DNA of 64,000 nt from Actinomyces urinae (GTDB taxonomy: Bacteria > Actinomycetota > Actinomycetes > Actinomycetales > Actinomycetaceae). Positions 35,342 through 44,988 of the stretch are shown here, in pieces. Both the position numbers and the translations under genes were made by a program. Location of the stretch: the NCBI RefSeq assembly GCF_900119695.1, contig NZ_LT632547.1:310001-374000 (forward strand). The letters are read 5' to 3'. A model generated the notes under the pieces. It searched no databases. It had not been told where the DNA came from and saw only the letters and a list, made by a program, of their open reading frames with translations. The number at the start of each line of letters is the position of its first letter. The stretch's first letter is position 1.

Positions 35342-35779
35342 GAACCCAGAATCCCGGGAAACTCTGGCGCCGCAATCCGTCTGTCTGCGTGCACCGGATC
35401 CATGCTTCACCTAGTTGACCCACTGTTCGACATGGACGACACGAAGCTTAAGCGCGCTGGCCTCGACTACCACGACCTAGCTCACGTTCGCGTCCACGAA
35501 ACTATTGATGAAGCCTTGGATCAAATACCCGGCTCTATCTACGCTTTCACCGGGCATGCCACCACCCACTACAACGACATCCAATACCGCGATGGGGACG
35601 GACTGCTGTTTGGTCCCGAACCAACGGGCCTGCCAGAAGAGATCATGGCCCACCCGCGCGTAACTGAACGCCTGCGCATTCAGATGACGCCGGGAACAAG
35701 GTCGCTAAACCTTGCAAACTCAGCTGCTATCGGACTCTATGAAGCTTGGCGCCAGCTCGACTTCCCCGGGGGAATCTAA
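35312..35779 (+). CDS. trmL: tRNA (cytidine(34)-2'-O)-methyltransferase, SPOUT family
   Basis: TrmL methylates the 2'-O of the wobble base of certain tRNALeu species. The 155-aa SPOUT protein has VLHVIFFEPRIPGNSG at the N-terminus, the SAM-knot GDGLLFGPEPTGLPEE and RSLNLANSAAIGLYEAWRQL at the C-terminus. The start is uncertain: ATG 35312 gives MKGVLHV, and GTG 35321 gives the family-typical short start. Neither has a clear ribosome site. Both starts lie in a terminator-like hairpin. A tRNA-Leu(GAG) gene is elsewhere in the window, but it is not known to be a substrate. Confidence 0.9.
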   Translation: MKGVLHVIFFEPRIPGNSGAAIRLSACTGSMLHLVDPLFDMDDTKLKRAGLDYHDLAHVRVHETIDEALDQIPGSIYAFTGHATTHYNDIQYRDGDGLLFGPEPTGLPEEIMAHPRVTERLRIQMTPGTRSLNLANSAAIGLYEAWRQLDFPGGI

Positions 35780-35833
35780 CCCAGCACTCCTGCACGCGGA
35801 TAAGATTCCTATCCCTCGCTGGACCAGAGCCCT

Positions 35834-36310
35834 CTACTTGCGATCAAAAAGCTCCGCGATCTCCACAATTCTGCGCGGATTCGTGAACCAAATCCACACC
35901 AGTCCTATCACGGGAAGGATTAGTGGCGCGTAGTAATAGCCGGCACCAAAGTTCGCCCATGTGTTTCGAATAGCACCAATATCAGCAACGCCAAGACCAA
36001 TGATGCCGGTGGATAGAACTCCAGCAAGCTCAACTAGCAAGGCAGTCCAACCGATGATGCGCATACGTCTGCCGTTATGAGTGATCGCTGCAGCGATCAA
36101 AACATAGCCGAGTGCCGCAATAAGGGACAGCACGCGCGGGCCGATTGGTTGATTTGAAAAGTTAACGAAATCAACGAAAGACGTGTACGTGAAGTAGATT
36201 GCGAATACCCAAAACACGGCCATAACAACCCGTCCGCCCCCGTAGGAAGCGCCCCGGTTATCCGTTGCTGGCCGCGGCTCAGTTTCTGCCGCCCGTACAC
36301 TATTACGCAT
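35834..36310 (-). CDS. small membrane protein of unknown function
   Basis: I do not recognise this family. The 158-aa protein has a polar N-terminus (about 1-25) and four hydrophobic segments (around VVMAVFWVFAIYF, VLSLIAALGYVLIAAAI, IIGWTALLVELAGV and APLILPVIGLVWIW). The ATG at 36310 follows a GAGG ribosome site; a longer frame overlaps the pepA promoter and is unlikely. It is divergent from pepA. Confidence 0.7.
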   Translation of the reverse strand: MRNSVRAAETEPRPATDNRGASYGGGRVVMAVFWVFAIYFTYTSFVDFVNFSNQPIGPRVLSLIAALGYVLIAAAITHNGRRMRIIGWTALLVELAGVLSTGIIGLGVADIGAIRNTWANFGAGYYYAPLILPVIGLVWIWFTNPRRIVEIAELFDRK

Positions 36311-36378
36311 CCAAAACACCTCGACTTTCGGTGCTATTTTAGCGAAAACCAAGTTCTTGCGTCGATTTACCTTGTAGA

Positions 36379-36384
36379 TACGAT
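36379..36384 (+). promoter_or_regulatory. -10 element of leaderless promoter, pepA
   Basis: TACGAT is six bases before the ATG at 36391, with no ribosome site. Confidence 0.5.
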
Positions 36385-36390
36385 AGAGGC

Positions 36391-37854
36391 ATGACAAATA
36401 TCGAATTCATTATCAATAACGCAGCAGACGTTGAAGCTGACCTCCTGGTTGCCTACTACCTTGAAGATGGGGCCAGCATTGAGGTTCCCGGACTTAATGA
36501 GGCGGCCAAGGCCGTTGACGCAAAGACTTCTACCGGCGCAAAGACCATACTCCCAGGCACTGAAATCAAGGCACGCAAGATCGCCCTGGTAGGCGCTAAG
36601 GCAGACGAGCTTCACTCACGGCGCAACTCCGACTTCTCCAATGGCATAGAGCTTGAAGGCACCGGCATTCACCGCCACCTCGCCGCCATCGGCACCCGTG
36701 GTGAAAACGCAAAAAACGTGGTTCTAGCCGGAAAATACGAAAATGAGGACGACGTCATCCAAGCGGGCATCGGTGCGCTACTAGGCAGCTACACCACTCA
36801 AAAGTACGGTGCCGAAAAGGCAAGCGGACTCGAGCAGCTCACAATTCTCGCACCCGAGGGAATTGACACCCACACGGTGGCAAAGCGCATTAAAGTTCTG
36901 GCTTCCTCCATGATGATGATCATGGATCTAGTCAACCGCGCCCCTAATGACCTCTATCCCGCAAAGTTTTCTACCTACGTGCAAGACGCTGTTGCAGACC
37001 TGCCCATCGAGGTTGAGATTTGGGATGAGAATAAGCTTGCCGAAGAAGGCTGTGGCGGTATCCTCGCGGTTGGCTTGGGCTCTGATCGTGGTTCCCGACT
37101 GGTCAAGCTCAGCTACGCGCCCAAGAACGCGAGCAAGAAGATCTCTTTGATTGGCAAGGGCATCACGTTCGACTCCGGCGGTATTTCCATTAAACCAGCC
37201 AAGGGCATGGAAGCCATGAAGTCTGACATGACTGGCGCGGCAACCGTACTCGCGACCACCGTTGCTGCGGCGGTACTGGGCCTAAACGTTAAGATCGACA
37301 CCTACCTCGCCCTCGCAGAAAACATGCCCGGAGGCCGTGCACAGCGCCCCTCCGATGTCATCACCATGCGCGGAGGAAAGACCGTTGAAGTGCTCAACAC
37401 CGACGCCGAAGGCCGCCTGGTGATGGGCGATGCCCTCGCACTCGCAGCTGAGACGGACACCGACGCGATCGTTGACATCGCTACCCTAACCGGCGCGCAG
37501 ATCGTTGGCCTGGGTGAACGCACCGCCGGCGTCATGGGCAGCGCCAATGTTCGAGATTCGATCGTATCCAGCGCGGCCAAGATGGGCGAAGCCATGTGGA
37601 GCGCCCCGCTTCCGTCTTACCTGCTCGACTCGCTGAAGTCTGACGTAGCTGACATTGCGAACTCGGGGACGAGAGCGGGCGGCATGATGGTTGCAGGCGT
37701 GTTCCTACAAGAGTTCGTAGCCGACAAGCCGTGGGCGCACATCGACATTGCCGGCCCCTCCTATAACGATGGCAGTCCCTGGGGCGCCAACAACAAGGGC
37801 GCAACTGGAATGAGCATGCTGACTCTGGTCAACTGGGCTGAGTCACTCGCCTAA
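36391..37854 (+). CDS. pepA: leucyl aminopeptidase (M17)
   Basis: PepA removes N-terminal residues from peptides with a two-metal centre. The 487-aa cytosolic enzyme has the M17 catalytic domain after about residue 170. Metal ligands and catalytic residues are in KGITFDSGGISIKPAKGM, MKSDMTGAATV and the signature NTDAEGRLVMGDAL. The N-terminal domain (1-165) is typical in size. It probably starts from a leaderless transcript and ends at a strong terminator, so it is monocistronic. Confidence 0.95.
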   Translation: MTNIEFIINNAADVEADLLVAYYLEDGASIEVPGLNEAAKAVDAKTSTGAKTILPGTEIKARKIALVGAKADELHSRRNSDFSNGIELEGTGIHRHLAAIGTRGENAKNVVLAGKYENEDDVIQAGIGALLGSYTTQKYGAEKASGLEQLTILAPEGIDTHTVAKRIKVLASSMMMIMDLVNRAPNDLYPAKFSTYVQDAVADLPIEVEIWDENKLAEEGCGGILAVGLGSDRGSRLVKLSYAPKNASKKISLIGKGITFDSGGISIKPAKGMEAMKSDMTGAATVLATTVAAAVLGLNVKIDTYLALAENMPGGRAQRPSDVITMRGGKTVEVLNTDAEGRLVMGDALALAAETDTDAIVDIATLTGAQIVGLGERTAGVMGSANVRDSIVSSAAKMGEAMWSAPLPSYLLDSLKSDVADIANSGTRAGGMMVAGVFLQEFVADKPWAHIDIAGPSYNDGSPWGANNKGATGMSMLTLVNWAESLA

Positions 37855-37875
37855 AGAAACAGCTCTAGAATCCCA

Positions 37876-37927
37876 CCTCGTCCAATCGAGATTAACTTCT
37901 TTTTAATCGCGATTGGGCGAGGTTTTT
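37876..37927 (+). terminator. intrinsic terminator after pepA
   Basis: A 13-bp stem (37876-37888 with 37910-37922, one G-U pair) is followed by TTTTT. It lies 21 bp after the pepA stop. Confidence 0.88.
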
Positions 37928-38077
37928 ACGTGTCTATACCCCGCTCCCTTCTTGTTACATAAGGCACAAAACAGGGGTTGAAAATTTGATCACAAAAGAG
38001 GTAATCGTAGACGATCAGTGCGAGAATGAGCGGTAAGTAATGACCCTAGGTCAAAACTCGCATAAGGGGAGAATCAC

Positions 38078-39451
38078 GTGAGTGAAGAAATGTACGATTT
38101 GGTCATCCTCGGAGCCGGCTCCGGCGGCTACGCAGCCGCCCTGCGCGCCAGCCAGCTTGGGCTAAAAGTAGCCCTAATCGAAGGCGACAAGCTTGGCGGC
38201 ACCTGCCTGCACCGCGGTTGCATTCCGACAAAGGCATACCTGCACGCAGCAGAGGTTGCCGACACGGTCAAGGAATCCGCTTACTTTGGCGTGAATTCTA
38301 ACTTCGACGGAATCGACATGAACCGCGTCGCGGAATACCGTGACCAAACCATCAACCAGCTCCACAAGGGTCTGCAGGGCCTCATTAAGATGCGCAAGGT
38401 CGACTACGTGCAGGGCTGGGGCAGGCTCACGGGGAAGAACACCGTCACCGTAGACGGCAAGGAATACCGCGGCAAGAACATTGTTCTTGCCTCCGGCTCC
38501 TACTCTAAGACCATTCCTGGCCTCGAAATCGAAGGTAACGTGATTACCTCTGAGCAGGCCTTGCAGATGACCTGGGTTCCGTCTAAGGCAATCGTGCTTG
38601 GCGGCGGTGTCATTGGCGTTGAGTTCGCTTCTGTATGGGCATCCTTCGGCGCTGAAGTAACCATCATTGAGGGGCTCGACCGCCTCGTTCCTGCTGAAGA
38701 TGAGGCCATCTCAAAGAACCTTGAGCGCCAGTTCCGCAAGCGTGGCATTGATTTCAAGACCAAGACCATGTTCGAATCTGTCACTCAAGATGAGTCCGGC
38801 GTTCACGTCAAGACGAACGACGGTAACACCTACGACGGCGACATTCTGCTAGTGGCAATCGGACGTGGCCCGGCCACCGCAAACCTCGGATACGAGGAGC
38901 AGGGCGTCAACATGGAGCGCGGCTTCGTACTCACAGATGAGCGTCTGCGCACCAACGTTGAGGGTATTTACGCGGTTGGTGACATCGTCCCCGGCCTGCA
39001 GCTGGCACACCGCGGCTTCCTGCAGGGCATGTTCGTCGCCGAAGAGATCGCTGGTTTGAACCCCGAACCAATCGTTGAATCAGGCATTCCTCGTGTAACT
39101 TTCTGCGAGCCTGAAATCGCCTCCGTTGGCCTCACCGAGAAGCAGGCTAAAGAGCAGTACGGAGGCGACAAGATTGCCACGCAAGAGTTCAACCTTGCTG
39201 GCAACGGTAAGTCCCAGATTCTGAACACCGCTGGCCTAGTAAAGCTCGTGGCCCTCAAAGACGGCCCCATCGTTGGCTTCCATGCAATTGGCGCGCGAGT
39301 TGGCGAGCAGATTGGCGAAGGCCAGTTGCTTGTAAACTGGGAGGCGTACGCTGAGGACGTGGCCAGCATTATCCATGCGCACCCAACTCAGAACGAGTCC
39401 ATTGGAGAGGCGGCTCTAGCCCTCGCTGGCAAGCCGTTGCACTCAGCCTAA
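38078..39451 (+). CDS. lpdA: dihydrolipoyl dehydrogenase (E3)
   Basis: E3 reoxidises the dihydrolipoyl groups of the 2-oxoacid dehydrogenase complexes and reduces NAD+. The 457-aa flavoprotein has the FAD-binding LVILGAGSGGYAAALRA, the redox disulfide GGTCLHRGCIPTK, the NAD-binding AIVLGGGVIGVEFASVW and the C-terminal HAHPTQNESIGEA with the catalytic His-Glu pair. The GTG start follows AAGGGGAG. It is followed 27 bp later by sucB, so E3 and E2 are co-transcribed. Confidence 0.97.
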   Translation: MSEEMYDLVILGAGSGGYAAALRASQLGLKVALIEGDKLGGTCLHRGCIPTKAYLHAAEVADTVKESAYFGVNSNFDGIDMNRVAEYRDQTINQLHKGLQGLIKMRKVDYVQGWGRLTGKNTVTVDGKEYRGKNIVLASGSYSKTIPGLEIEGNVITSEQALQMTWVPSKAIVLGGGVIGVEFASVWASFGAEVTIIEGLDRLVPAEDEAISKNLERQFRKRGIDFKTKTMFESVTQDESGVHVKTNDGNTYDGDILLVAIGRGPATANLGYEEQGVNMERGFVLTDERLRTNVEGIYAVGDIVPGLQLAHRGFLQGMFVAEEIAGLNPEPIVESGIPRVTFCEPEIASVGLTEKQAKEQYGGDKIATQEFNLAGNGKSQILNTAGLVKLVALKDGPIVGFHAIGARVGEQIGEGQLLVNWEAYAEDVASIIHAHPTQNESIGEAALALAGKPLHSA

Positions 39452-39478
39452 GGCCCACTACTTAAGGAGATACGTAAA

Positions 39479-41251
39479 GTGGCACAAGAGATTAAGATGC
39501 CAGCTCTCGGTGAGTCCGTCACCGAAGGCACTGTAACCGAATGGCTTAAGCAGGTGGGTGACGCCGTCGAGGTAGACGAGCCCATCGTCGAAGTTTCTAC
39601 CGACAAGGTTGACTCTGAAGTTCCTTCCCCCTACGCGGGCAAGATCGTCAAGATTTTGGTCGAAGAGGACGAAACCGTTGAGGTTGGCTCCGTCATCGCC
39701 CTAATCGGCGACGAGGGTGAAGCAGAAGCTCCCGCACAAGAGCCTGCTCCAGTGGAAGAAGCGCCGACTGAAGAGGCCCCCGCAGCTGAGCCGGCACCCG
39801 CCGCACCGGCTGACGAGGAGTCCCCTGCCCCGTCGCCAGATGGCGAACTTATCGAGGTTAAGATGCCTGCCCTTGGCGAATCGGTAACCGAAGGCACCGT
39901 TTCTGCGTGGCTAAAGGCAGTTGGCGACAAGATTGAGGCCGACGAGCCTCTGCTGGAAGTCTCCACCGACAAGGTCGATTCCGAGGTTCCCTCCCCCGTC
40001 TCTGGTTTCCTCGCCGAGATCAAGGTAGACGAGGATGAAACGGTGGACGTGGATACCGTAGTTGCGGTCATCTCCACCGGCTCCCCGGTTGCGGCAGATG
40101 CAGGAAGCAAGCCCGAGCCCAAGGCTGAACCTGCTCCGGCACCGGCCCCAGAGCCCAAACCAGAACCGGCACCTGAGCCCAAGCCAAAACCTGCTCCGGC
40201 ACCGGCCCCAGAGCCCAAGCCAGAACCGGCCCCTGAACCCAAGCCAAAACCTGCTCCGGCAGAACCTGCCGCCGAGAAGAAGCCCGAGCCGGCTCAGCCT
40301 GCTCGTGCTGACATTTCCGCGTCCGGTAAGTACGTCACTCCGATTGTGCGTAAGCTTGCAAAAGACCTCGGTGTCGATCTAGCTGATGTAACCGGCCAAG
40401 GCATTGGCGGCCGTATCCGCAAGGAAGATGTCTATGCTGCCAAGGAAGAGTCCGAGAAGCGCGCCGGCGCCACCACTGCCCCAGCGGCCACTGCACCTGG
40501 GGCTGCGAAGAGCAAGGTTGTCGAAGACACTACGCTACGCGGCACTACGCAGAAGATGACTCGCATGCGTCAAGTTATTGCTGATCGCATGATGAGCTCG
40601 CTGCAGGGATCGGCACAGCTAACCACCGTCGTAGAGGTTGACGTGACCCGCATCGCAGCGCTACGTAAGCGCGCGAAGGCTTCGTTCGAGTCTCGCGAAG
40701 GCACCTCGCTGTCATTCCTCCCGTTCTTCATCAAGGCGACCACGGAAGCACTCAAGATGTACCCGAAGGTCAACGCCGAGATTAAGGGCAAGGAAGTTGA
40801 GTACTTCAACTACGAGCACATTGGAATGGCGGTTGACACCGAGCGCGGCCTCATGGTTCCAGTTATCAAGGATGCTGGCGACTTGACGCTCTCGGGCATT
40901 GCACGCGCGATCAACGACCTCGCCGCTCGCTCGCGTGACGGCCAGATCAAGCCGGAAGAGCTCTCTGGTGCAACGTTCACCATCACGAACACCGGCGCGA
41001 TTGGCGCACTGTTCGACACGCCGGTGCTTAACGCGCCGCAGGTTGGCATTCTTGGCGTTGGCCGCATCGTCAAGCGTCCGATGGTCATCAAGGATGCGGA
41101 TGGCAACGAAACCATTGGTATTCGCTCCATGGTCTACCTTGCCCTCACCTACGATCACCGCCTCATTGATGGCGCTGACGCGGGCCGCTTCCTCACCGCG
41201 ATCAAGAACCGCCTGGAAGAAGCAGAGTTTGAGGCCGAGCTCGGTCTCTAA
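39479..41251 (+). CDS. sucB: 2-oxoglutarate/pyruvate dehydrogenase E2 (dihydrolipoamide acyltransferase), two lipoyl domains
   Basis: The 590-aa E2 moves acyl groups from E1 to CoA. Two lipoyl domains lie at about 1-76 and 124-200, with the lipoylated lysines at 43 and 165 in the shared motif [15 protein letters not shown] Pro/Lys/Glu linker follows (about 215-280), then the E3-binding domain ([19 protein letters not shown]) and the acyltransferase domain (about 355-590), with the catalytic motif [14 protein letters not shown]. In actinobacteria one such E2 can serve both the pyruvate and 2-oxoglutarate complexes; which it serves here is not shown. The start is GTG, after AAGGAG. Confidence 0.93.
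   Translation: MAQEIKMPALGESVTEGTVTEWLKQVGDAVEVDEPIVEVSTDKVDSEVPSPYAGKIVKILVEEDETVEVGSVIALIGDEGEAEAPAQEPAPVEEAPTEEAPAAEPAPAAPADEESPAPSPDGELIEVKMPALGESVTEGTVSAWLKAVGDKIEADEPLLEVSTDKVDSEVPSPVSGFLAEIKVDEDETVDVDTVVAVISTGSPVAADAGSKPEPKAEPAPAPAPEPKPEPAPEPKPKPAPAPAPEPKPEPAPEPKPKPAPAEPAAEKKPEPAQPARADISASGKYVTPIVRKLAKDLGVDLADVTGQGIGGRIRKEDVYAAKEESEKRAGATTAPAATAPGAAKSKVVEDTTLRGTTQKMTRMRQVIADRMMSSLQGSAQLTTVVEVDVTRIAALRKRAKASFESREGTSLSFLPFFIKATTEALKMYPKVNAEIKGKEVEYFNYEHIGMAVDTERGLMVPVIKDAGDLTLSGIARAINDLAARSRDGQIKPEELSGATFTITNTGAIGALFDTPVLNAPQVGILGVGRIVKRPMVIKDADGNETIGIRSMVYLALTYDHRLIDGADAGRFLTAIKNRLEEAEFEAELGL
40130..40261 (+). repeat. 60-nt tandem repeat in the sucB linker
   Basis: Two 60-nt direct units (40130-40189 and 40190-40249) and a 12-nt partial unit encode the Pro-Ala-Pro-Glu-Pro-Lys linker. 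They differ at a few third positions. Confidence 0.85.
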
Positions 41252-41263
41252 CTTTAACTAACT

Positions 41264-41302
41264 ATGGGGCAGTCCGGTTATCATCGGGCTGCCCCATTTT
41301 TT
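41264..41302 (+). terminator. intrinsic terminator after sucB
   Basis: A stem from ATGGGGCAG (41264-41272) and CTGCCCCAT (41289-41297) is followed by six T. It lies 12 bp after the sucB stop. Confidence 0.92.
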
Positions 41303-41363
41303 GCCAGCACCAGTTTGAGTTGGTAGCGACGAAACACCTTCGAGGAGATTCCCCCTGCGCCAC

Positions 41364-42650
41364 CTAGAGCTGTTCAGGATCCACAGAGGTAACATCACTT
41401 ACACGCCAAGGAGGGCCGGTAAAGGTCAGCTTCAACCGACTAGCCGGCTGCGCCTCAACCACCTCGCAGGCATCTTCCTGACACCGCTCATGTTCGTTTT
41501 GGGTAAAGGTTGCGAGCACTTGTAACGGGGAGCATTCCACGACCTGCACATCTGTTACCGCAGTTTCTAGGTTTCGAATCTCTATTCCCGACTGCTCGAC
41601 ACTCTCAATCAGCTCAACATCTTTTTCAAAAACCTTGCTGCCTGTATCGACCACGATCTCCAGCAATGCTCTATCCGATGTCGCTATCGCCCTATTTCGT
41701 TTTGTAGTTAGATCCGAGACGACCGACTGTGCCTCGCCAGATGAAGGGCACTGAATCGCAGAGGTATGCGCTTCCTCAACCGATGAGGTTACGGGCACTG
41801 GCGCCACCGGCCGGAGCCACCAAAAACCAAGCGTGGCCATACCCACAATCACAAGCGTTGAGGCAACCGCAATTCGCGCGCGCCCCTGTTTTCGTGACCG
41901 CACGTGCCGGCCTCCCGGGCGCTCCCGTAGAACCGTTTGCGCCATAGAAGTCTCTTTGCGTAGCAGATCGCCCGCATTCAACATTGAGGCATCAGACTCC
42001 ACGGCAAGCGCTGCGCCTCCGTAGTATCCCTTAAGGTCCGCCGATTCTAAGACTTGTTTTATCGAGGCTCGAGTCGCTGGATTTGCATCCAACGCCCGCT
42101 CCACAACCGAGCCAGAAAATCCCAATTCGCGAGCTAAAGCTCCCCACGCCCACACATCGGCCGCCAACGGGTTTGTACCCTGCTGACCACCCAGCTTCTC
42201 CGGCGCACCAAACCCAGGCGTGAAACCAGTACCCAGCAGGTGGTCCACCAGCACAGCCCCTGCAGTTCCAACAACCACGTTTGCACTCGAAACATCACCG
42301 TGAGCAAATCCCGCCTCGTGCAAATCCTTCAATCCTGAGGCAACGTCACGAAGCAATGCGCGCACTCGATTCTTTGTACTCGCTCCAGGCAATTGCATCC
42401 ACTGATTGAGTGGCATGCCCTCCACCAGCGAGGTGACGAGCCCAACGCGCGCCCCGTCGGGGACAACGTCAATCAATCGCGCAACGAATGGACTATCCAG
42501 GCGCGAGAGGGTCTCCAGACGCTCAGCAAGAGAGTCTGCCTCATCCCTTGAAACAAAACGAATCAGGCAAGCTTCACCAGTTTTTGTAATTGCTTGCCAT
42601 ATTGTGCCCGAGGATGACACGGTAAACGGCTGAATGATTTCATAGCCCAT
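41364..42650 (-). CDS. membrane-anchored Ser/Thr protein kinase-like protein, probably pseudokinase
   Basis: The 428-aa protein has a kinase-fold N-lobe and C-lobe (about 1-215), a membrane segment at about 259-279 and an extracytoplasmic C-terminal domain. The catalytic loop is FAHGDVSSANVVV, with Asp119 and Asn124 of the HRDxxxxN motif, although Arg is Gly. The DFG motif is VDHLLG (Asp136). The VAIK lysine is Arg31 (CLIRFVS), and there is no obvious glycine-rich loop. Activity is therefore doubtful. The layout copies PknB-type receptor kinases, but the outer domain shows no PASTA repeat. The start is uncertain; ATG 42650 is preferred, and 42659 is possible. Confidence 0.7.
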   Translation of the reverse strand: MGYEIIQPFTVSSSGTIWQAITKTGEACLIRFVSRDEADSLAERLETLSRLDSPFVARLIDVVPDGARVGLVTSLVEGMPLNQWMQLPGASTKNRVRALLRDVASGLKDLHEAGFAHGDVSSANVVVGTAGAVLVDHLLGTGFTPGFGAPEKLGGQQGTNPLAADVWAWGALARELGFSGSVVERALDANPATRASIKQVLESADLKGYYGGAALAVESDASMLNAGDLLRKETSMAQTVLRERPGGRHVRSRKQGRARIAVASTLVIVGMATLGFWWLRPVAPVPVTSSVEEAHTSAIQCPSSGEAQSVVSDLTTKRNRAIATSDRALLEIVVDTGSKVFEKDVELIESVEQSGIEIRNLETAVTDVQVVECSPLQVLATFTQNEHERCQEDACEVVEAQPASRLKLTFTGPPWRVSDVTSVDPEQL

Positions 42651-42766
42651 GATGCTCATGAGATAACTCAACCACATTAAGTCAATCCCATCACGCACCG
42701 GGAGGCACCTGTGGATTACTTGCGGTAAACTTGGAAAGCTCACGCGAAAGCGTGACGCCCATCTGC

Positions 42767-42831
42767 TTTTTACTCAATGGGGACCCCACTGTTTTAGTGA
42801 GCGCCACTTTGGCCGGTTGGATGAGTAAAAA
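42767..42831. repeat. inverted repeat in pseudokinase/MFS intergenic region
   Basis: Two perfect 10-bp arms (42767-42776 and 42822-42831, TTTTTACTCA and its complement) flank 45 bp between divergent genes. A smaller hairpin with GAAA loop lies at 42740-42755. It may be an operator or structural; not determined. Confidence 0.45.
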
Positions 42832-42865
42832 CCCGGGTGGGTAAGCAACTTCGAAATCTAGAAAA

Positions 42866-44074
42866 ATGCATTCATCCCCTTTTAGAGCGCTCGGACATTA
42901 CCGGGTACTCCCCCAGCTAACGGGCTGGAAAACACTCGTAATCGCTTTTGCGGCCAGAGCCCCCTACGCCATGCTTCCTCTGGGTGTCATGACCGCAGTC
43001 ACGGCCAGCACTGGATCCGTTGCACAAGGCGGCGCTGCCACCGCAACCACCTCAATCGCAACCGCAATTGCGGGGCCTCTGATCGGTAAATGGGCTGACC
43101 GCAGAGGCCAGTTTTTGCCGCTACGATTGCTCACTCCGATTAACGCCGTAGCGCTACTACTCCTATTTCTTGCGGTGCAGACCGCTACCGCTGGGCTTCC
43201 CCTGTTTCTTGCCTGCGTAGCAGTAGGATTCACCTCTCTTCCCATAGGATCGTTCACGCGATCTCGGTGGATCCACCAGACCAACACGCCACAAGAACTC
43301 AGTGCCGCCCTATCGTATGAATCCATGGCGGATGAGCTCGTATTCGTACTTGGCCCCGCCCTCGTTGGCATTGCCGCTACAGCCGCGTTCGAGTCTGCAC
43401 CGCTATTCCTCGCATTCCTTCTGGTTGCAACCGCCGGCATCGCATTCGCTCTCCTCGCTCCAAAAACCAAGCCATCCACCCATACCGCAGCCAAGCAAGG
43501 TCCCGGCGTTGGCAGAGTGATCCTAGCCGTAACTCCCGCCATCATTGCCATGACCGGTATTGGAATGCTGTTTGGCACCACTCAAGCCGCAACCACAGTG
43601 AGGTCCGAACTGCTGGGGCACCAAGGGATCGCCGGCCTCGTATATGCAGCAATGGGCGTTGGCTCAGCCGTTATGGCCATATTGACCGTTGCTATCCCTG
43701 AACGCATCAACTTGCCCACTCGCCTGCTCATAGGTGGCCTGGGCATTGCGGCATCAATGAGTCTGGTGGCGCTCGCGGGCGGCTTAATATCGACGGCATT
43801 TCTGCTAACCCTTGCAGGCTTCTTTATCGGCCCGTCGATGGTTACCGCGTTCACCTTGGCGGAATCACTTGCTCCCCGAGGGGGCATAGCAATAGCGATG
43901 ACTTCAATGCAATCATCAGTAGTAATTGGCGTTTCTATCGGGTCTAGTCTAGGTGGCATCATCGCGCAAAACTTCCATGACAAACCGACATTCTTAGCTT
44001 CGGCTGGAGCGGGGATGCTGGTTGCGTTGGTAGGCTTTATCCTAAACATTCGTCAGCTGTCCAAAAGAGGGTAA
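42866..44074 (+). CDS. MFS transporter
   Basis: The 402-aa protein has about 12 hydrophobic segments and fits the major facilitator superfamily. A loop motif between helices 2 and 3 is visible in GKWADRRGQFLPLRL (motif A type). There is no substrate clue. It is divergent from the pseudokinase gene and precedes the DUF4191 gene by 12 bp, so those two may be co-transcribed. Confidence 0.85.
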   Translation: MHSSPFRALGHYRVLPQLTGWKTLVIAFAARAPYAMLPLGVMTAVTASTGSVAQGGAATATTSIATAIAGPLIGKWADRRGQFLPLRLLTPINAVALLLLFLAVQTATAGLPLFLACVAVGFTSLPIGSFTRSRWIHQTNTPQELSAALSYESMADELVFVLGPALVGIAATAAFESAPLFLAFLLVATAGIAFALLAPKTKPSTHTAAKQGPGVGRVILAVTPAIIAMTGIGMLFGTTQAATTVRSELLGHQGIAGLVYAAMGVGSAVMAILTVAIPERINLPTRLLIGGLGIAASMSLVALAGGLISTAFLLTLAGFFIGPSMVTAFTLAESLAPRGGIAIAMTSMQSSVVIGVSIGSSLGGIIAQNFHDKPTFLASAGAGMLVALVGFILNIRQLSKRG

Positions 44075-44086
44075 ACTGGGGCCATC

Positions 44087-44815
44087 ATGGCAAAAAGAGA
44101 AAACGAATCCCGCGCACCTGTTGCGGAGAGTAAACCGAAAAAGCGCCGGTGGTATCACAACATCTACGACGCTTACAAGATCACCAAACGCACGTTCCCG
44201 TGGGTTGGATGGCTCATACTCGGCGCCACCGTTGGCGTGATTGGCCTATTCGTAGCCTTAGGCATCTGGACGAAGATGAATATTTATATTCTCATCTTCT
44301 TTGCCGCTACGCTCGTCGCCTTCATACCAATGATTATCCTTGCAGCACTAGTGAAGAAGGCGATGTACCGGCAGGTCTCCGGTACTGTTGGCTCCGTTTA
44401 TGCGGTGCTCTCACAGATTCGCAGAGGTTGGATAGTTACGCAAGAGCCAATCGCTGCCAACCGAAACCAAGACATCGTTTGGCGCTTGGTTGGACGGCCC
44501 GGCGTTGTCCTCATTACTGAAGGGCCAAACGGGCGTGTTCGCGACCTCGTCGAGCGCGAGCGTAAGCTGGCTCAAAGGGTTGTAACCAACGTTCCGGTGC
44601 ATGTAATTCACGTAGGCGAGGGCGATAACCAGGTGAAGCTCGAGAAGCTTGAGGCAGAACTGCGCAAGCTCCCCAAATCGCTACACCGCAAGGAAGTTCC
44701 CGAGGTCGCTAACCGCATCCAAGCCGTCTCGTCTATCGCCAAGCAAGGCGGCGTGCCCCACGGTGTAGATCCTACTAAGGTAAAAATGTCTCGACGTGCA
44801 CTGCGCGGAAAGTAG
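44087..44815 (+). CDS. DUF4191 family membrane protein
   Basis: The 242-aa protein matches DUF4191 proteins of Actinomycetota by its basic N-terminus (KKRRWYHNIYDAYKITKRTFP), two adjacent membrane segments (about 40-95) and a cytosolic C-terminal half with VVLITEGPNGRVRDLVERE and KVKMSRRALRGK. The function is unknown. The family is often near lipoate and 2-oxoacid dehydrogenase genes, and lpdA-sucB lie 3 kb upstream here. A GGGG ribosome site precedes the ATG. Confidence 0.85.
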   Translation: MAKRENESRAPVAESKPKKRRWYHNIYDAYKITKRTFPWVGWLILGATVGVIGLFVALGIWTKMNIYILIFFAATLVAFIPMIILAALVKKAMYRQVSGTVGSVYAVLSQIRRGWIVTQEPIAANRNQDIVWRLVGRPGVVLITEGPNGRVRDLVERERKLAQRVVTNVPVHVIHVGEGDNQVKLEKLEAELRKLPKSLHRKEVPEVANRIQAVSSIAKQGGVPHGVDPTKVKMSRRALRGK

Positions 44816-44843
44816 TCAATTTTCCTATAACTGAATATTTCTT

Positions 44844-44872
44844 ATCTGCCGTCGAGGTTCTCGGCGGCAGAT
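44844..44872 (+). terminator. hairpin terminator after DUF4191 gene
   Basis: A 13-bp stem (44844-44856 with 44860-44872, one G-U pair) with a GTT loop is followed by TTCATT. It is 28 bp after the stop. Confidence 0.75.
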
Positions 44873-44988
44873 TTCATTCCCGATACGTATTACAAGTCAC
44901 ATCTCAATAAACATTCACCAGTTTGCATAATCATTCATCAATGGCGATACTTATACACGTTGATAGTTTCACCTTTAGGAGTTTCGCC

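Noticed and set aside
39631-40242. 203-aa Gly/Ser/Ala-rich minus-strand frame opposite sucB
   Set aside because: It is an artefact of the Pro/Ala/Glu linker repeats read on the other strand.
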